NCBI GenBank assembly: GCA_964413935.1
Contig: CAYPTY010000001.1
Span: forward strand, 164,948-228,947
Origin: CAYPTY01 sp964413935
GTDB lineage: Bacteria; Bacteroidota; Rhodothermia; Balneolales; Balneolaceae
Length of the DNA stretch: 64,000 nt
Reading direction: 5' to 3'
In this document: piece by piece, positions 1 to 8,849 of the stretch
How positions within the stretch are numbered: position 1 is the first letter of the stretch
How the letters are laid out: each line of letters opens with the position of its first letter
The notes under the pieces: model-generated
Database searches by the model: none
What the model saw: only the letters and a program-made list of their open reading frames with translations
What the model was told of the DNA's origin: nothing
Program-made: the position numbers and the translations under genes

Positions 1-1851
1 GGAGGCGATGATCGCTTCCTGAATGGTGGCATCCTTATCTGGCATGTGGATGAAGCCGTAATCCGAAGCGGGCTGCAGCAGCAAACCGTTAATGCCAATC
101 CTGACCGAAGAGGCATCGATCTAGAAGAAGCCGACGGAGCCCAGGACATCGGCCGTCCGGTCAGTTCCTTCTTTTCGAATGAGGAAGAATTCGGAACCCC
201 ATTTGATTTCTGGTGGAGCGGAAATGATTCACGGGTCATCCTGCAGACCGGAGAAGTACTGCTCTACCCGGGTGAATTCAGCCCGGATTCGTACCCGGAC
301 AACAACAGCAATTCAGGCGCCAAATCCTTTTTCCGCCTTTTTGATTTTTCCGATAATCTGCCCACCGCTTCTTTTTCCATTGAGGAAGTGATCCCGGATG
401 ACATCCCTTATCGTACAGGTATTGAAGAACAACTTCCCGGAACTGATTTCTTCAAACCGGATGATGATTATTACAATTACTTCCCCCTCAGCCTGCATAT
501 TCATGAAACCGCCACCGACACTTTTCTGGTGATCCCGACACCCGCCGGTACCTGGGCCAAGAATCTGACTCAGGAAAGCCCAGCTGGGTTATTAGACCTG
601 AACCAGGCTCAGCAACCTTTCAGCGATGAAGTGCTGGTGATCGGTGAAAAACCGGATGCTGGAAATGCTGATATCACGGTCAATGCCTACCGCTGGAATG
701 CAGGAACAGCTCAGTTTGATGCAGAATGGTCGGCCGATGTGGCCGCCAATACCGGCTTTTTGAGCAGTGATGGCGGGGATACTCTGTTCTCGGATCAGAC
801 AAGCGAAGGATTGCTACTGCAGAACGGAAGCCGGGTAACAACCGGAAGCCGGAGCTTCCAGCGATCGGCGGATCTGAACGGAGCTTTTTCTCTGGCACTT
901 GAAACTTCCTATGTAAACACATTCGGCGAATTTACCGAAGAAAATGCCCTTTCCCCTTCCGCTCGCAGGCAATACACCGGCCTGATTGATGCCGGGAGCG
1001 ACTTTGCATTCTTCGGCTTTACCGAAAATCGTTTTTTCCTGATGGATGACAATGGTTCCGAACTCATCTCTGAAGAGGATAAGGCTTCCTGGCCGGCCAT
1101 CACCGATGATTTTGAATTCTTCCGCATCAACAAAACAGAAAATACCCTTGAAGGGCGCAACCGCTTTGGTGCACAGCTTGATTTTACTCCCATTTCCGCC
1201 CCGGATGGCGTTCGGTTTACGGGCACCCCGCTGATAGCAGATTTTCTTGTGGATGAACCCGGACCGGAAATCCTGGTTACCGGTCAGGACAGCCTGAATA
1301 TCAATATATACGGCTATACCCGGGAAGGCCGGCTGGTCTCAGGCTTCCCGCTGTTTGTGGGATCCATTACCGATAACAATAATGAGCCTGTTCATCCTTT
1401 ATTCTATGGCGACGAGTTATTTGCAATCAGCCATAACGGGAGGCTGCGGAGCTGGCTTTTCGATGAAGGCACTGAGGTGATCTGGCCGGGTATATACGGT
1501 GAACACACTTTCAACAAGATAAGCGCCCGCATAGAGAGCGATGAGCCTGCAGACGGAACAACGTTTTCCGTGCTGAATAAAGCAGAAACCTATAACTGGC
1601 CTAATCCGGCTACCGACCAGACCAATATCCGGTATGAGCTGGTCCAACCCGGTGGTGAAGTGGAACTGACCATTATTACCCCTTCAGGCAAAACCATCCT
1701 GACCCGTAACCTTCTTTCGAATGGTGGAGCACCTGAGGAGTTCAACCTGAATACAACCAGCTGGGAAAGCGGTGTGTATTATTGTATGGTAAAAGCGACC
1801 GTGGAAGGCCGCAGTGAATCCGAACTGATCAAAATTGCCATCCTGAAATGA
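1..1851 (+). CDS. M6-type secreted metalloprotease, C-terminal part (5' partial)
   Basis: The frame is open from base 1, so the gene begins outside the window; the first ATG at 46 is internal. The opening residues include GGILIWHVDE, which resembles the conserved region downstream of the catalytic site in M6 (immune inhibitor A-like) peptidases (GLLIWHID). The zinc motif itself is not in the window. The middle has beta-rich sequence without clear repeats. The last ~85 residues (NWPNPATDQTNIRYEL onward, ending SELIKIAILK) match a type IX secretion C-terminal sorting domain, so the protein is probably exported through the outer membrane and surface-attached or released. Its stop overlaps the next start (ATGA at 1848-1851), implying co-transcription with the envelope genes that follow. 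The family call rests on a short motif and is moderately sure; the sorting domain is clearer. Confidence 0.7.
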   Translation, partial: GGDDRFLNGGILIWHVDEAVIRSGLQQQTVNANPDRRGIDLEEADGAQDIGRPVSSFFSNEEEFGTPFDFWWSGNDSRVILQTGEVLLYPGEFSPDSYPDNNSNSGAKSFFRLFDFSDNLPTASFSIEEVIPDDIPYRTGIEEQLPGTDFFKPDDDYYNYFPLSLHIHETATDTFLVIPTPAGTWAKNLTQESPAGLLDLNQAQQPFSDEVLVIGEKPDAGNADITVNAYRWNAGTAQFDAEWSADVAANTGFLSSDGGDTLFSDQTSEGLLLQNGSRVTTGSRSFQRSADLNGAFSLALETSYVNTFGEFTEENALSPSARRQYTGLIDAGSDFAFFGFTENRFFLMDDNGSELISEEDKASWPAITDDFEFFRINKTENTLEGRNRFGAQLDFTPISAPDGVRFTGTPLIADFLVDEPGPEILVTGQDSLNINIYGYTREGRLVSGFPLFVGSITDNNNEPVHPLFYGDELFAISHNGRLRSWLFDEGTEVIWPGIYGEHTFNKISARIESDEPADGTTFSVLNKAETYNWPNPATDQTNIRYELVQPGGEVELTIITPSGKTILTRNLLSNGGAPEEFNLNTTSWESGVYYCMVKATVEGRSESELIKIAILK

Positions 1852-4800
1852 GCCGACGTCTGAAATACTGCCTTGTTCTGATGCTGATGGCTTGCTGTCT
1901 CACGGCCGGGGAGACTTATGCCCAGACCAATCCCCTGTTTTACGATTATCCCTACAATCACCTGAAGTGGTTCCAGATCGAAACGGATCACTTCAACGTC
2001 ATTTTCCAGGAAGGAAACAGCCGATCGGCACAGGTGATCGCCCGCATCGCAGAAGAAGTATATCCGGCCATAACGGAGCTCTATGAATATGAACCGGATC
2101 AGAAAGTGAGCATTGTGCTCAAAGACCGGGAAGATTATTCCAACGGGGCAGCCTACTTTTTCGATAACAAAATCGATATCTGGCTACCGGCCCTCGATAC
2201 CCCGCTGAGGGGAACCCATAACTGGCTGCGGAATGTGATTGCACACGAATTCACGCACATCGTACAGATTCAGGCCAGCATGAAACGCTCCCGAAGAATT
2301 CCGGCTGTGTACTTTCAGTGGCTGGACTATGAAGATGTACGCCGGCCGGATGTACTATTCGGTTTCCCGAATGGCATCATCACCATGCCTTTTGCGACCG
2401 TGAATGTACCGGCCTGGTTTGCAGAGGGAACCGCCCAGTTCCAGCGCACCGGGTTGTATTACGACACCTGGGACAGTCACCGCGATATGATTCTTCGAAC
2501 CCGCATCCTCAGCGACACTTATTTTGACTTGAATGAAATGGGCACCTTTGCATCCAAAAGCAGCCTGGAAAGAGAAAACGTTTACAATCAGGGCTATGCT
2601 TTTACCAATTACTTGGCTGAGGAATTCGGGGAGGAAATCCTTCGGGAAATCAGCGAGTCACTCGGTAAAAAAGGAATTCATTCCGTTCAGGAAGCGATTA
2701 AGGATGCCACCGGCATCCCTGGCGAAAAGGTTTTTGATAACTGGATACAGAAGATGAAATCCGAGTATACCGAAGCGACCGCAACCATACAGGAAACGGA
2801 ATCGGAATATGTGGAGGACAAAGGATTTTTCAATTTTTATGCTACCTACTCACCGGATGGAAATCATTTAGCTTACATCAGCAACAAGGGAACCGACGCT
2901 GCCCTGACCTCCCTCTACATAAAATCAGCCGATGGCGAGGAAGAAGTGGCTGTCCTTTTTGAGGATGAGGGTTTTGATCATCACGACCATGTGGCCCAGA
3001 TGGAGAAACCGGCGGTAACGCGGGTAAGCAGCTCCTTCAGTTTCTCCCCCGATGGCAAACAACTGGCGTACATCCGGAATCGCAAAAACCGGTATGGCGA
3101 ACGCTATAACGATCTTTTTATCTACACTCTCGAAAGCAGGGAAAAAGAGAGGCTGACGGGCTCGGCCCGGATCAGCGCTCCGGTGTGGTCGGCCGATGGA
3201 AAAAGTATTTATGCTTTGCAGTACCATCACGGAACGCAAAACCTGGTTCTTTTCGACCTTGAAAGTCGCGAAATCACTCCTCTTACCGACTATCATGGCG
3301 GCGAAACCCTTTTTAGTCCGATACTGAGTCCGGACGGCAGCTCCATTTACCTTGCCTATGCCGATCTAGACAACCGGGGCATTTACCGTTTTGACCTTGA
3401 AAGCCGTGAGATGGAAACCGTTCTGAATGATGAACGGGCCGATTACCGCGATCCTTTTCCATCCTCTGATGGTGCTTTTTTGTACTACAGCAGTGATCCC
3501 GACGGCATTTTCAACATTTACCGGTTGAACCTTAAGACGGGTGAACAGGAACAAATCACCAATGTGATCGGTGGGGCTTTTATGCCCCATGCTGCTGAAG
3601 ACGGTGAACTGCTGTTTTCTGAATACGAAGCTTCCGGCTATAAAATAAAATCAATGGCTCCGGCTACTGAGAATGAACTGGCCGGCGCGTATCAGCCTGA
3701 AGCTTTTGTATCATCTGAATTCGTGACGGTTTCTCCCCTGGTAAGTCCACTTAATACCTTTGATGACCGGGATATCGGCATACTTTCACAGAATATTATG
3801 GCAGTAGCTGATACCGGCCAGACCCAGATTCCCCTGGGTTCTTCCCTCACTGAGCTGAATGCAGATGTGAAAAGTTACAGCGATGTGTTTACCTCCTTCA
3901 GTGTGCTTCCGGCATTCCGCTTCGATAATTATTCACGATTGAACGGCTCAAACGGAGCCCTGCTGAAAAACGGACAGTTCAGCGATCTGGCCAATAACCT
4001 GGTACGCGACTTCAAAGCCGGAGCCTATTTTTCGTCCAGGGATGTGACCGACCGATTAAGCCTTTTTGGTGGATTCCTGCTGGGTGTGGGTGCCCAGCCC
4101 AGCGACGGCATCGGTGATTTCTTCAGCCCCGAACGCCTCACACAGCTTGACAGGGATATCTTCCTGATTGCCGAGCACCGTGGGCTGCCCTTCATTAAAA
4201 GCAGCTGGTCGCCTACCGTAGCCATCGAAGTTTATAATCTGCACCGCAATGTACGGGACGGACTTTCCATCGAGGAATTCCCCTGTACCTCCTGCCTGCC
4301 GGAGACTTCCTTCACCGATATCTCCTATGAAATCTGGGAGGCCGATCTCTTTCTTCGATCCAAAATTAACCGAGGGAGCATCCTGGAGCTGGGCATTGGC
4401 TTCAGTCCCTATCGTGTGAATACTCAGGATTTCTTTTCCAAGGAGCTGAATCAGTTTGTACCCGGCTCCTCATCCGAATATTTCCGAAGCACTACCCTAT
4501 CCGCAGCCTACAATTTCAATTTCTATCTGCCAGATCGTGACCGGGACATCGCGCCTGTGGGAAGCCGGGGTTATGTACGTTATCAATACCAGCCATCTCG
4601 TCTGCTGAATCAGTTTGAGATCGAAGACGGGCAGCTGGTTCCGGTCTATGACCGCTTCCGAAATCACTCCGTTGAGTTGAATACCCGTTACGGACATCGT
4701 TTTGCGGATAAATACACCTTTCAGCTGCAAACACGCGCTTTCACCTATCTGGATAATCCGGATAACTTTTTCTTCCTGGATTATATCGGGGGCTTCATCG

Positions 4801-5201
4801 GCATGCGCAGTTATCCCTTTTTTGCTATTGGAGGAAACCGAACTGCTTTTACTTCTCTTTCCTATTTTGCACCTATCTGGACCGACATCAACAAACAGGC
4901 AGGACCCTATACTTTTGATAAGATCTACGCACGCTTCTTTTTCGAGGCTGGTAATGGCTGGCAGGGTCCGCTTGAGATCGGGAATAACATCAAGAAAGGC
5001 CTTGGAGCGGAGCTGCGTTTTTCCCTCTCTGGATATTATCTGTTCCCCATCAAACTTTTCGTGAGCGGTGCATATGGATTTGATCGCTTCAGCGTTACCT
5101 TACCGGACGAATTTATCACAGATACCGAATCCAATCGTGTTCAATATGGTCGTGAATTCCTGTTCCACTTTGGCCTGACCTTTGATTTCGAACTGCTATG
5201 A
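1848..5201 (+). CDS. Fused HEXXH metallopeptidase / TolB-like propeller / outer-membrane barrel protein
   Basis: This 1117-residue protein starts with a signal peptide (about 1-26). Residues ~27-300 form a gluzincin-like peptidase domain with HEFTH at 133-137 and a candidate third zinc ligand at E193 in WFAEGTAQF, as in peptidase MA-like families. Residues ~320-620 carry repeated WD40-like/PD40 strands (SPDGNHLAYIS, SPDGKQLAYIR, SPDGSSIYLAY, SSDGAFLYYS) typical of a TolB-type propeller. The last ~400 residues alternate aromatic and polar residues and look like a surface-antigen/BamA-type beta-barrel, ending in FGLTFDFELL. It likely sits in the outer membrane with the peptidase and propeller in the periplasm; the substrate is unknown. 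It starts inside the previous stop and its own stop overlaps the next start (ATG at 5198), so it belongs to a tight envelope operon. Domains are seen by motif; the combined function is inferred. Confidence 0.8.
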   Translation: MSRRLKYCLVLMLMACCLTAGETYAQTNPLFYDYPYNHLKWFQIETDHFNVIFQEGNSRSAQVIARIAEEVYPAITELYEYEPDQKVSIVLKDREDYSNGAAYFFDNKIDIWLPALDTPLRGTHNWLRNVIAHEFTHIVQIQASMKRSRRIPAVYFQWLDYEDVRRPDVLFGFPNGIITMPFATVNVPAWFAEGTAQFQRTGLYYDTWDSHRDMILRTRILSDTYFDLNEMGTFASKSSLERENVYNQGYAFTNYLAEEFGEEILREISESLGKKGIHSVQEAIKDATGIPGEKVFDNWIQKMKSEYTEATATIQETESEYVEDKGFFNFYATYSPDGNHLAYISNKGTDAALTSLYIKSADGEEEVAVLFEDEGFDHHDHVAQMEKPAVTRVSSSFSFSPDGKQLAYIRNRKNRYGERYNDLFIYTLESREKERLTGSARISAPVWSADGKSIYALQYHHGTQNLVLFDLESREITPLTDYHGGETLFSPILSPDGSSIYLAYADLDNRGIYRFDLESREMETVLNDERADYRDPFPSSDGAFLYYSSDPDGIFNIYRLNLKTGEQEQITNVIGGAFMPHAAEDGELLFSEYEASGYKIKSMAPATENELAGAYQPEAFVSSEFVTVSPLVSPLNTFDDRDIGILSQNIMAVADTGQTQIPLGSSLTELNADVKSYSDVFTSFSVLPAFRFDNYSRLNGSNGALLKNGQFSDLANNLVRDFKAGAYFSSRDVTDRLSLFGGFLLGVGAQPSDGIGDFFSPERLTQLDRDIFLIAEHRGLPFIKSSWSPTVAIEVYNLHRNVRDGLSIEEFPCTSCLPETSFTDISYEIWEADLFLRSKINRGSILELGIGFSPYRVNTQDFFSKELNQFVPGSSSEYFRSTTLSAAYNFNFYLPDRDRDIAPVGSRGYVRYQYQPSRLLNQFEIEDGQLVPVYDRFRNHSVELNTRYGHRFADKYTFQLQTRAFTYLDNPDNFFFLDYIGGFIGMRSYPFFAIGGNRTAFTSLSYFAPIWTDINKQAGPYTFDKIYARFFFEAGNGWQGPLEIGNNIKKGLGAELRFSLSGYYLFPIKLFVSGAYGFDRFSVTLPDEFITDTESNRVQYGREFLFHFGLTFDFELL

Positions 5202-6163
5202 CGCAATATCTTAAAACCGCCTTTATGTTCGTTTTCTTGCTGAACAGCCATAGTCTGCTGGCCCAGCCTGTATTAAATTTTGCATCCCCGCTAAAATCAG
5301 ATGAGCAAAAACAGGAAAGTCCAAAGCTTGAAGATTTTCGCCCAACCGAATTTGAACAGAGCTATCAGCTGAATTCAGCTTTCAAACCGGCTCAGATTGC
5401 CCAGACTAAGCCAGGAGTAGCCTTTTTGTATTCTGCGGTGGTACCGGGTCTGGGTCAGGCTGCCAACAAAAAATGGGGAAGAGCAGCACTTTATCTGGCT
5501 GTGGAGGCATTTGGCATTTATTATCATTTCGACCAGCTGGATAAAGCCCGAAGTCGGGAGCGCAGCTATGAGCAGTATGCCAATGAAAACTGGAGTGTTG
5601 TAGCCTATTCGAAGTGGCTGATTAATTATCACGATGAGAATGGTTTGACCAACCCCAATCTGGATGCTCTACGTGCACAGGTTTCCGGTATAGAGCCCGC
5701 TTTTGACTTCAGCACCGACCGGCAGTTTGTGGACATCGACCTGCTTAACTCCATCGAAAGAAGAACACCTTTTTTGTTCAATGACGGCCGTCTGGGTTCT
5801 AACTTTTCCCACATCCTTCCAGATTACGGCTCTCAACAGTACTACGAGCTGATTTCCAAATACTTCCAGTTTCAGTCCGGATGGCAGGATTTCTACCAGC
5901 AGAATACCCTGAACCCCAACCATCAGTATCTGTATGCCTGGAACGGGGATGATGCCACCGATCAGTTTTTTCTCGGAGTTGATCGTGCCCGCCAATTCAA
6001 CGACAACTACCGAGCAGCCGGGAACATTGTGACTCTGGTGATCTTAAATCACGTAGTATCCGCCTTTGACGCCTATTTTACCGTCAAATTGAAAAACTCC
6101 AGATTGCAGGCGGATCTTAACGTAATCAATAACGAACAGTTAACTCTTCGTTACTCCTTTTAA
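5198..6163 (+). CDS. DUF5683-like exported protein
   Basis: This 321-residue protein has an N-terminal signal peptide (about residues 1-22, ending LLAQ). Around residues 70-110 is a hydrophobic stretch with VVPGLGQAANKKWGRAALY, the glycine/proline hallmark of the DUF5683 family found in Bacteroidota-type envelopes. A second hydrophobic segment lies near the C-terminus (GNIVTLVILNHVVSAFDAYF). No catalytic motif is visible. It overlaps the barrel protein upstream by four bases, so the two are probably made together and may act together in the outer envelope. The C-terminal part of the PEGA protein at 62059-63990 has the same kind of segment (LLFPGAGHWYLNRSRGTLYF), so the window holds two members. 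The molecular role of the family is not known to me. Confidence 0.75.
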   Translation: MTQYLKTAFMFVFLLNSHSLLAQPVLNFASPLKSDEQKQESPKLEDFRPTEFEQSYQLNSAFKPAQIAQTKPGVAFLYSAVVPGLGQAANKKWGRAALYLAVEAFGIYYHFDQLDKARSRERSYEQYANENWSVVAYSKWLINYHDENGLTNPNLDALRAQVSGIEPAFDFSTDRQFVDIDLLNSIERRTPFLFNDGRLGSNFSHILPDYGSQQYYELISKYFQFQSGWQDFYQQNTLNPNHQYLYAWNGDDATDQFFLGVDRARQFNDNYRAAGNIVTLVILNHVVSAFDAYFTVKLKNSRLQADLNVINNEQLTLRYSF

Positions 6164-6193
6164 GATCACTCCGATACTTAGTATTATTGCTGA

Positions 6194-7015
6194 ATGATTA
6201 AAAACCTGCTGACCAGCAAATTCACCTACATCTACGCATTTACGATTGTACTTAGCGGTGCCATCTTCCTGCTGGTACTGGATCTAGTGATCATGCCGGA
6301 CTATACCAATTACAATGAAGGAGTGACGGTGCCGGATGTAACCCGCATCCCCCTTGATGATGCAGGTGACATCCTGGTAGAGAGCGGTTTGCGTTTCGAG
6401 GTGGCTGACCGACGCTCAAACACGGCCTACCCTGCCGATTATGTAATTGACCAGACTCCTTCACCCACCAAGATCGTAAAACCCAATCGAAAAATTTACC
6501 TGACTGTAAATTCAGCCGTTAAACCCAAAGTTGAGGTACCTGATCTGGTAAATCTATCGCTGAGGAATGCACAGATTCAGCTTCAAAACTACGGACTTGA
6601 AGTGGGTACCGTCAGTTATGAATCCAGCCGGTTTAAAAATACCGTGCTCCGGCAGTCGATTGATGCGGGCAGTGTAGTAGAGAAAGGCACGGTTGTGGAC
6701 CTCGCTGTGAGTGACGGGCTGGGCGATAAAATTGTGCAGATTCCGGAAATCATCGGTTTCAGCCTTTCGGATGTACAGCTTAAGCTGCGGGAAGTGGGTC
6801 TTAGGGTGGGAGAAATCCGTTTCCGACCTACAAAAGACGTGAAGCCAAATGTGGTGCTGGATTATGAACCCAAAGTAGAAGAAATAATTGAAGGGGAATC
6901 CTTAACTTTGGTAGTTTCTGAACGATTCGATGCGGTGGAGGAAAGTGAATCGGGTGCGGTAATTATTGATTCTACCCGCACAGCTCTGCCTGACAGCACA
7001 CAAAATAAAAACTGA
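6194..7015 (+). CDS. Membrane-anchored triple-PASTA domain protein
   Basis: The 273-residue product has a short cytoplasmic tail, one transmembrane helix (about 11-32) and three consecutive PASTA domains (about 40-110, 111-180 and 181-250), each opening with a VPD/IPE motif followed by a paired helix-strand pattern. PASTA domains in serine/threonine kinases and class B penicillin-binding proteins bind peptidoglycan fragments. Here no kinase or transpeptidase domain is attached, so it is probably an envelope-sensing or structural protein in the periplasm. It lies between envelope genes and rpe, five bases upstream of the latter, an arrangement I infer to be one transcript. The C-terminal ~25 residues are low-complexity and acidic/threonine-rich. 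Confidence 0.85.
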   Translation: MIKNLLTSKFTYIYAFTIVLSGAIFLLVLDLVIMPDYTNYNEGVTVPDVTRIPLDDAGDILVESGLRFEVADRRSNTAYPADYVIDQTPSPTKIVKPNRKIYLTVNSAVKPKVEVPDLVNLSLRNAQIQLQNYGLEVGTVSYESSRFKNTVLRQSIDAGSVVEKGTVVDLAVSDGLGDKIVQIPEIIGFSLSDVQLKLREVGLRVGEIRFRPTKDVKPNVVLDYEPKVEEIIEGESLTLVVSERFDAVEESESGAVIIDSTRTALPDSTQNKN

Positions 7016-7020
7016 TCTTA

Positions 7021-7704
7021 ATGAATTTCGAACTGCCCGTAATCGCGCCTTCCATCCTGGCTGCAGACTTCACCGAACTGGGTGATCAAATCTCAAAAAC
7101 TACAGACGCCGGAGTGCAGTGGATACATTGCGATATTATGGACGGCCACTTTGTGCCCAATATTTCCTTCGGGCCGGGTATTGTTAAAGCAGCTGCTAAA
7201 GCCGCCCCGGATGCCTTTATTGATTCTCATCTCATGATTGAGGATCCGGATACCTATATCGAAGACTATGTGAATGCCGGATCTGATCTCATCACCATTC
7301 ATTATGAAGCTTGCAGGCATCTGCACCGGTCTATTCAGAATATCAAAAAATATCAGGTGATGGCCGGACTTGCACTCAACCCGGCTACCCCGTTAAGTGC
7401 CGTTGAACCGGTACTCAAAGACATCGACCTGCTGCTTATTATGAGTGTGAACCCCGGATTTGCAGGGCAGAGCTTCATCCAGAGCAGCTACGATAAACTG
7501 CGGCAAGCAGCAGAACTCCGGGATAAGCATGATTATTCATACCTCATACAGGTGGATGGAGGCGTAGGCCTCAAAAATATACAGGATGTGGTCGAAGCAG
7601 GCGCTGAAGTACTGGTTGCCGGATCGGCTGCCTTCAGTGCTGAGGATATCACCGGACGCGTGAAGCAGCTGAAGGAACTGGCTGATGCTGCCGGGAATGA
7701 ATAA
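7021..7704 (+). CDS. rpe: Ribulose-phosphate 3-epimerase
   Basis: This cytoplasmic TIM-barrel enzyme interconverts D-ribulose 5-phosphate and D-xylulose 5-phosphate in the pentose phosphate pathway. At 227 residues it has the normal family length. Metal and catalytic residues are in place: H36 and D38 in HCDIMDGHFVPNISFGP, H70 in DSHLM, and D179 in VDGGVG. The phosphate-binding loop MSVNPGFAGQ and late glycine-rich strands (VDGGVG, VAGSAAF) are also present. It follows the PASTA gene by five bases and precedes phoH, so it probably sits in the middle of a longer transcript. Nothing is unusual about the gene itself. Confidence 0.97.
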   Translation: MNFELPVIAPSILAADFTELGDQISKTTDAGVQWIHCDIMDGHFVPNISFGPGIVKAAAKAAPDAFIDSHLMIEDPDTYIEDYVNAGSDLITIHYEACRHLHRSIQNIKKYQVMAGLALNPATPLSAVEPVLKDIDLLLIMSVNPGFAGQSFIQSSYDKLRQAAELRDKHDYSYLIQVDGGVGLKNIQDVVEAGAEVLVAGSAAFSAEDITGRVKQLKELADAAGNE

Positions 7705-7788
7705 TCGGCCAGCCCTCGTTTTAGCTATTTTATCCAGAACCAAGCCAGAAGGACAAACAAGCTGAATCAACTGATAGAACAGGAAATA

Positions 7789-8730
7789 GTGATCGAAAGT
7801 GTGGACCCGCTGATGCTGATGGGCCCAAATGAGCAGTACGTGAATATGCTCGACAAAGCTTTCCCTGAAACCCGCATTAATACCCGCGGCCACCGCATTA
7901 AATTACTGGGACCCTCAGAACAGGTAACTGCACTCACCAGCGTGATTGATGGCCTCATCGAAATCATTCACCGCTCAAAAGAAATCACCAAAAGCGATGT
8001 CCACACTCTGCTGAATATGTATGAGGGTGATCGAAAAGCAAAAGAAGTTTCGGAACCGGCCAGGGATAATGTGATACTGTACACACATTCCGGTGAGCGG
8101 GTGATGGCTAAAACTTCCGGACAGCAAGCCATTGTGCGCTCTTCCCATAAAAATGACATCGTTTTCGCGATTGGTCCGGCCGGTACGGGAAAAACCTACA
8201 CCTCCGTGGCTCTGGCCGTTCGCGCCCTTAAAGAGCGGAAGGTGAAAAAAATTATTCTGGCACGTCCTGCCGTTGAAGCTGGTGAGAACCTTGGTTTTCT
8301 GCCCGGCGACCTGAAAGATAAAATCGATCCATATCTCCGTCCTCTGTATGATGCCCTGGAGGAAATGATCGATCATGATAAACTGGATTTGCACCTTTCC
8401 AAAAATACCATCGAAATTGCACCGCTTGCCTACATGCGGGGACGTACGCTGAATAACGCTTTTGTAATCCTGGATGAAGCTCAGAATGCCACTAACATAC
8501 AGATGAAGATGTTCCTTACGCGTATCGGCTTCAACAGTCAGGCTATCATCACCGGCGACATCACCCAAACCGATCTGCCCAAGAAGCAGGAATCAGGCTT
8601 GATTTCCATACAACGCATCCTCAAAGATATAGAGGGCATTGATTTTGTTTACCTCGATCAAAAAGATGTGGTCCGCCACAAACTGGTCCGCGATATCATC
8701 GATGCATATGAGAAAGCGGGACAAGAATAA
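7789..8730 (+). CDS. phoH: PhoH family P-loop ATPase
   Basis: The product is a PhoH-like cytoplasmic nucleotide-binding protein. Walker A is GPAGTGKT at about 129-136, Walker B is FVILDEAQN around 225-233, and the typical opening ESVDPLMLMG is present. PhoH proteins are linked to RNA metabolism and phosphate stress; the precise reaction is unsettled. The start given is GTG at 7789. An in-frame CTG at 7762 would give the opening MNQLIEQEIVIESVDPL, closer in length to family members, and has an AGAAGGA Shine-Dalgarno-like run at 7747-7753 with about eight bases of spacing. No ATG is available before the upstream in-frame stop at 7702. In Bacteroidota-type genomes phoH often sits next to ybeY, which is not seen here. 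Confidence 0.93.
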   Translation: MIESVDPLMLMGPNEQYVNMLDKAFPETRINTRGHRIKLLGPSEQVTALTSVIDGLIEIIHRSKEITKSDVHTLLNMYEGDRKAKEVSEPARDNVILYTHSGERVMAKTSGQQAIVRSSHKNDIVFAIGPAGTGKTYTSVALAVRALKERKVKKIILARPAVEAGENLGFLPGDLKDKIDPYLRPLYDALEEMIDHDKLDLHLSKNTIEIAPLAYMRGRTLNNAFVILDEAQNATNIQMKMFLTRIGFNSQAIITGDITQTDLPKKQESGLISIQRILKDIEGIDFVYLDQKDVVRHKLVRDIIDAYEKAGQE

Positions 8731-8849
8731 ATCCTAAATTCGAATGCCCGAATGTTCTAAGCAGGCTTCTGAGAGAACAACATTATCTGAACGATTTTCA
8801 GGATTCAGGACATTAGCATTTAGAATTTGATCTGCATACCGACTATTTA

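Noticed and set aside
7975..8568. Long antisense open frame across phoH (197 residues)
   Set aside because: It lies fully inside the conserved phoH coding sequence on the other strand and its translation shows no domain; it is a shadow frame.
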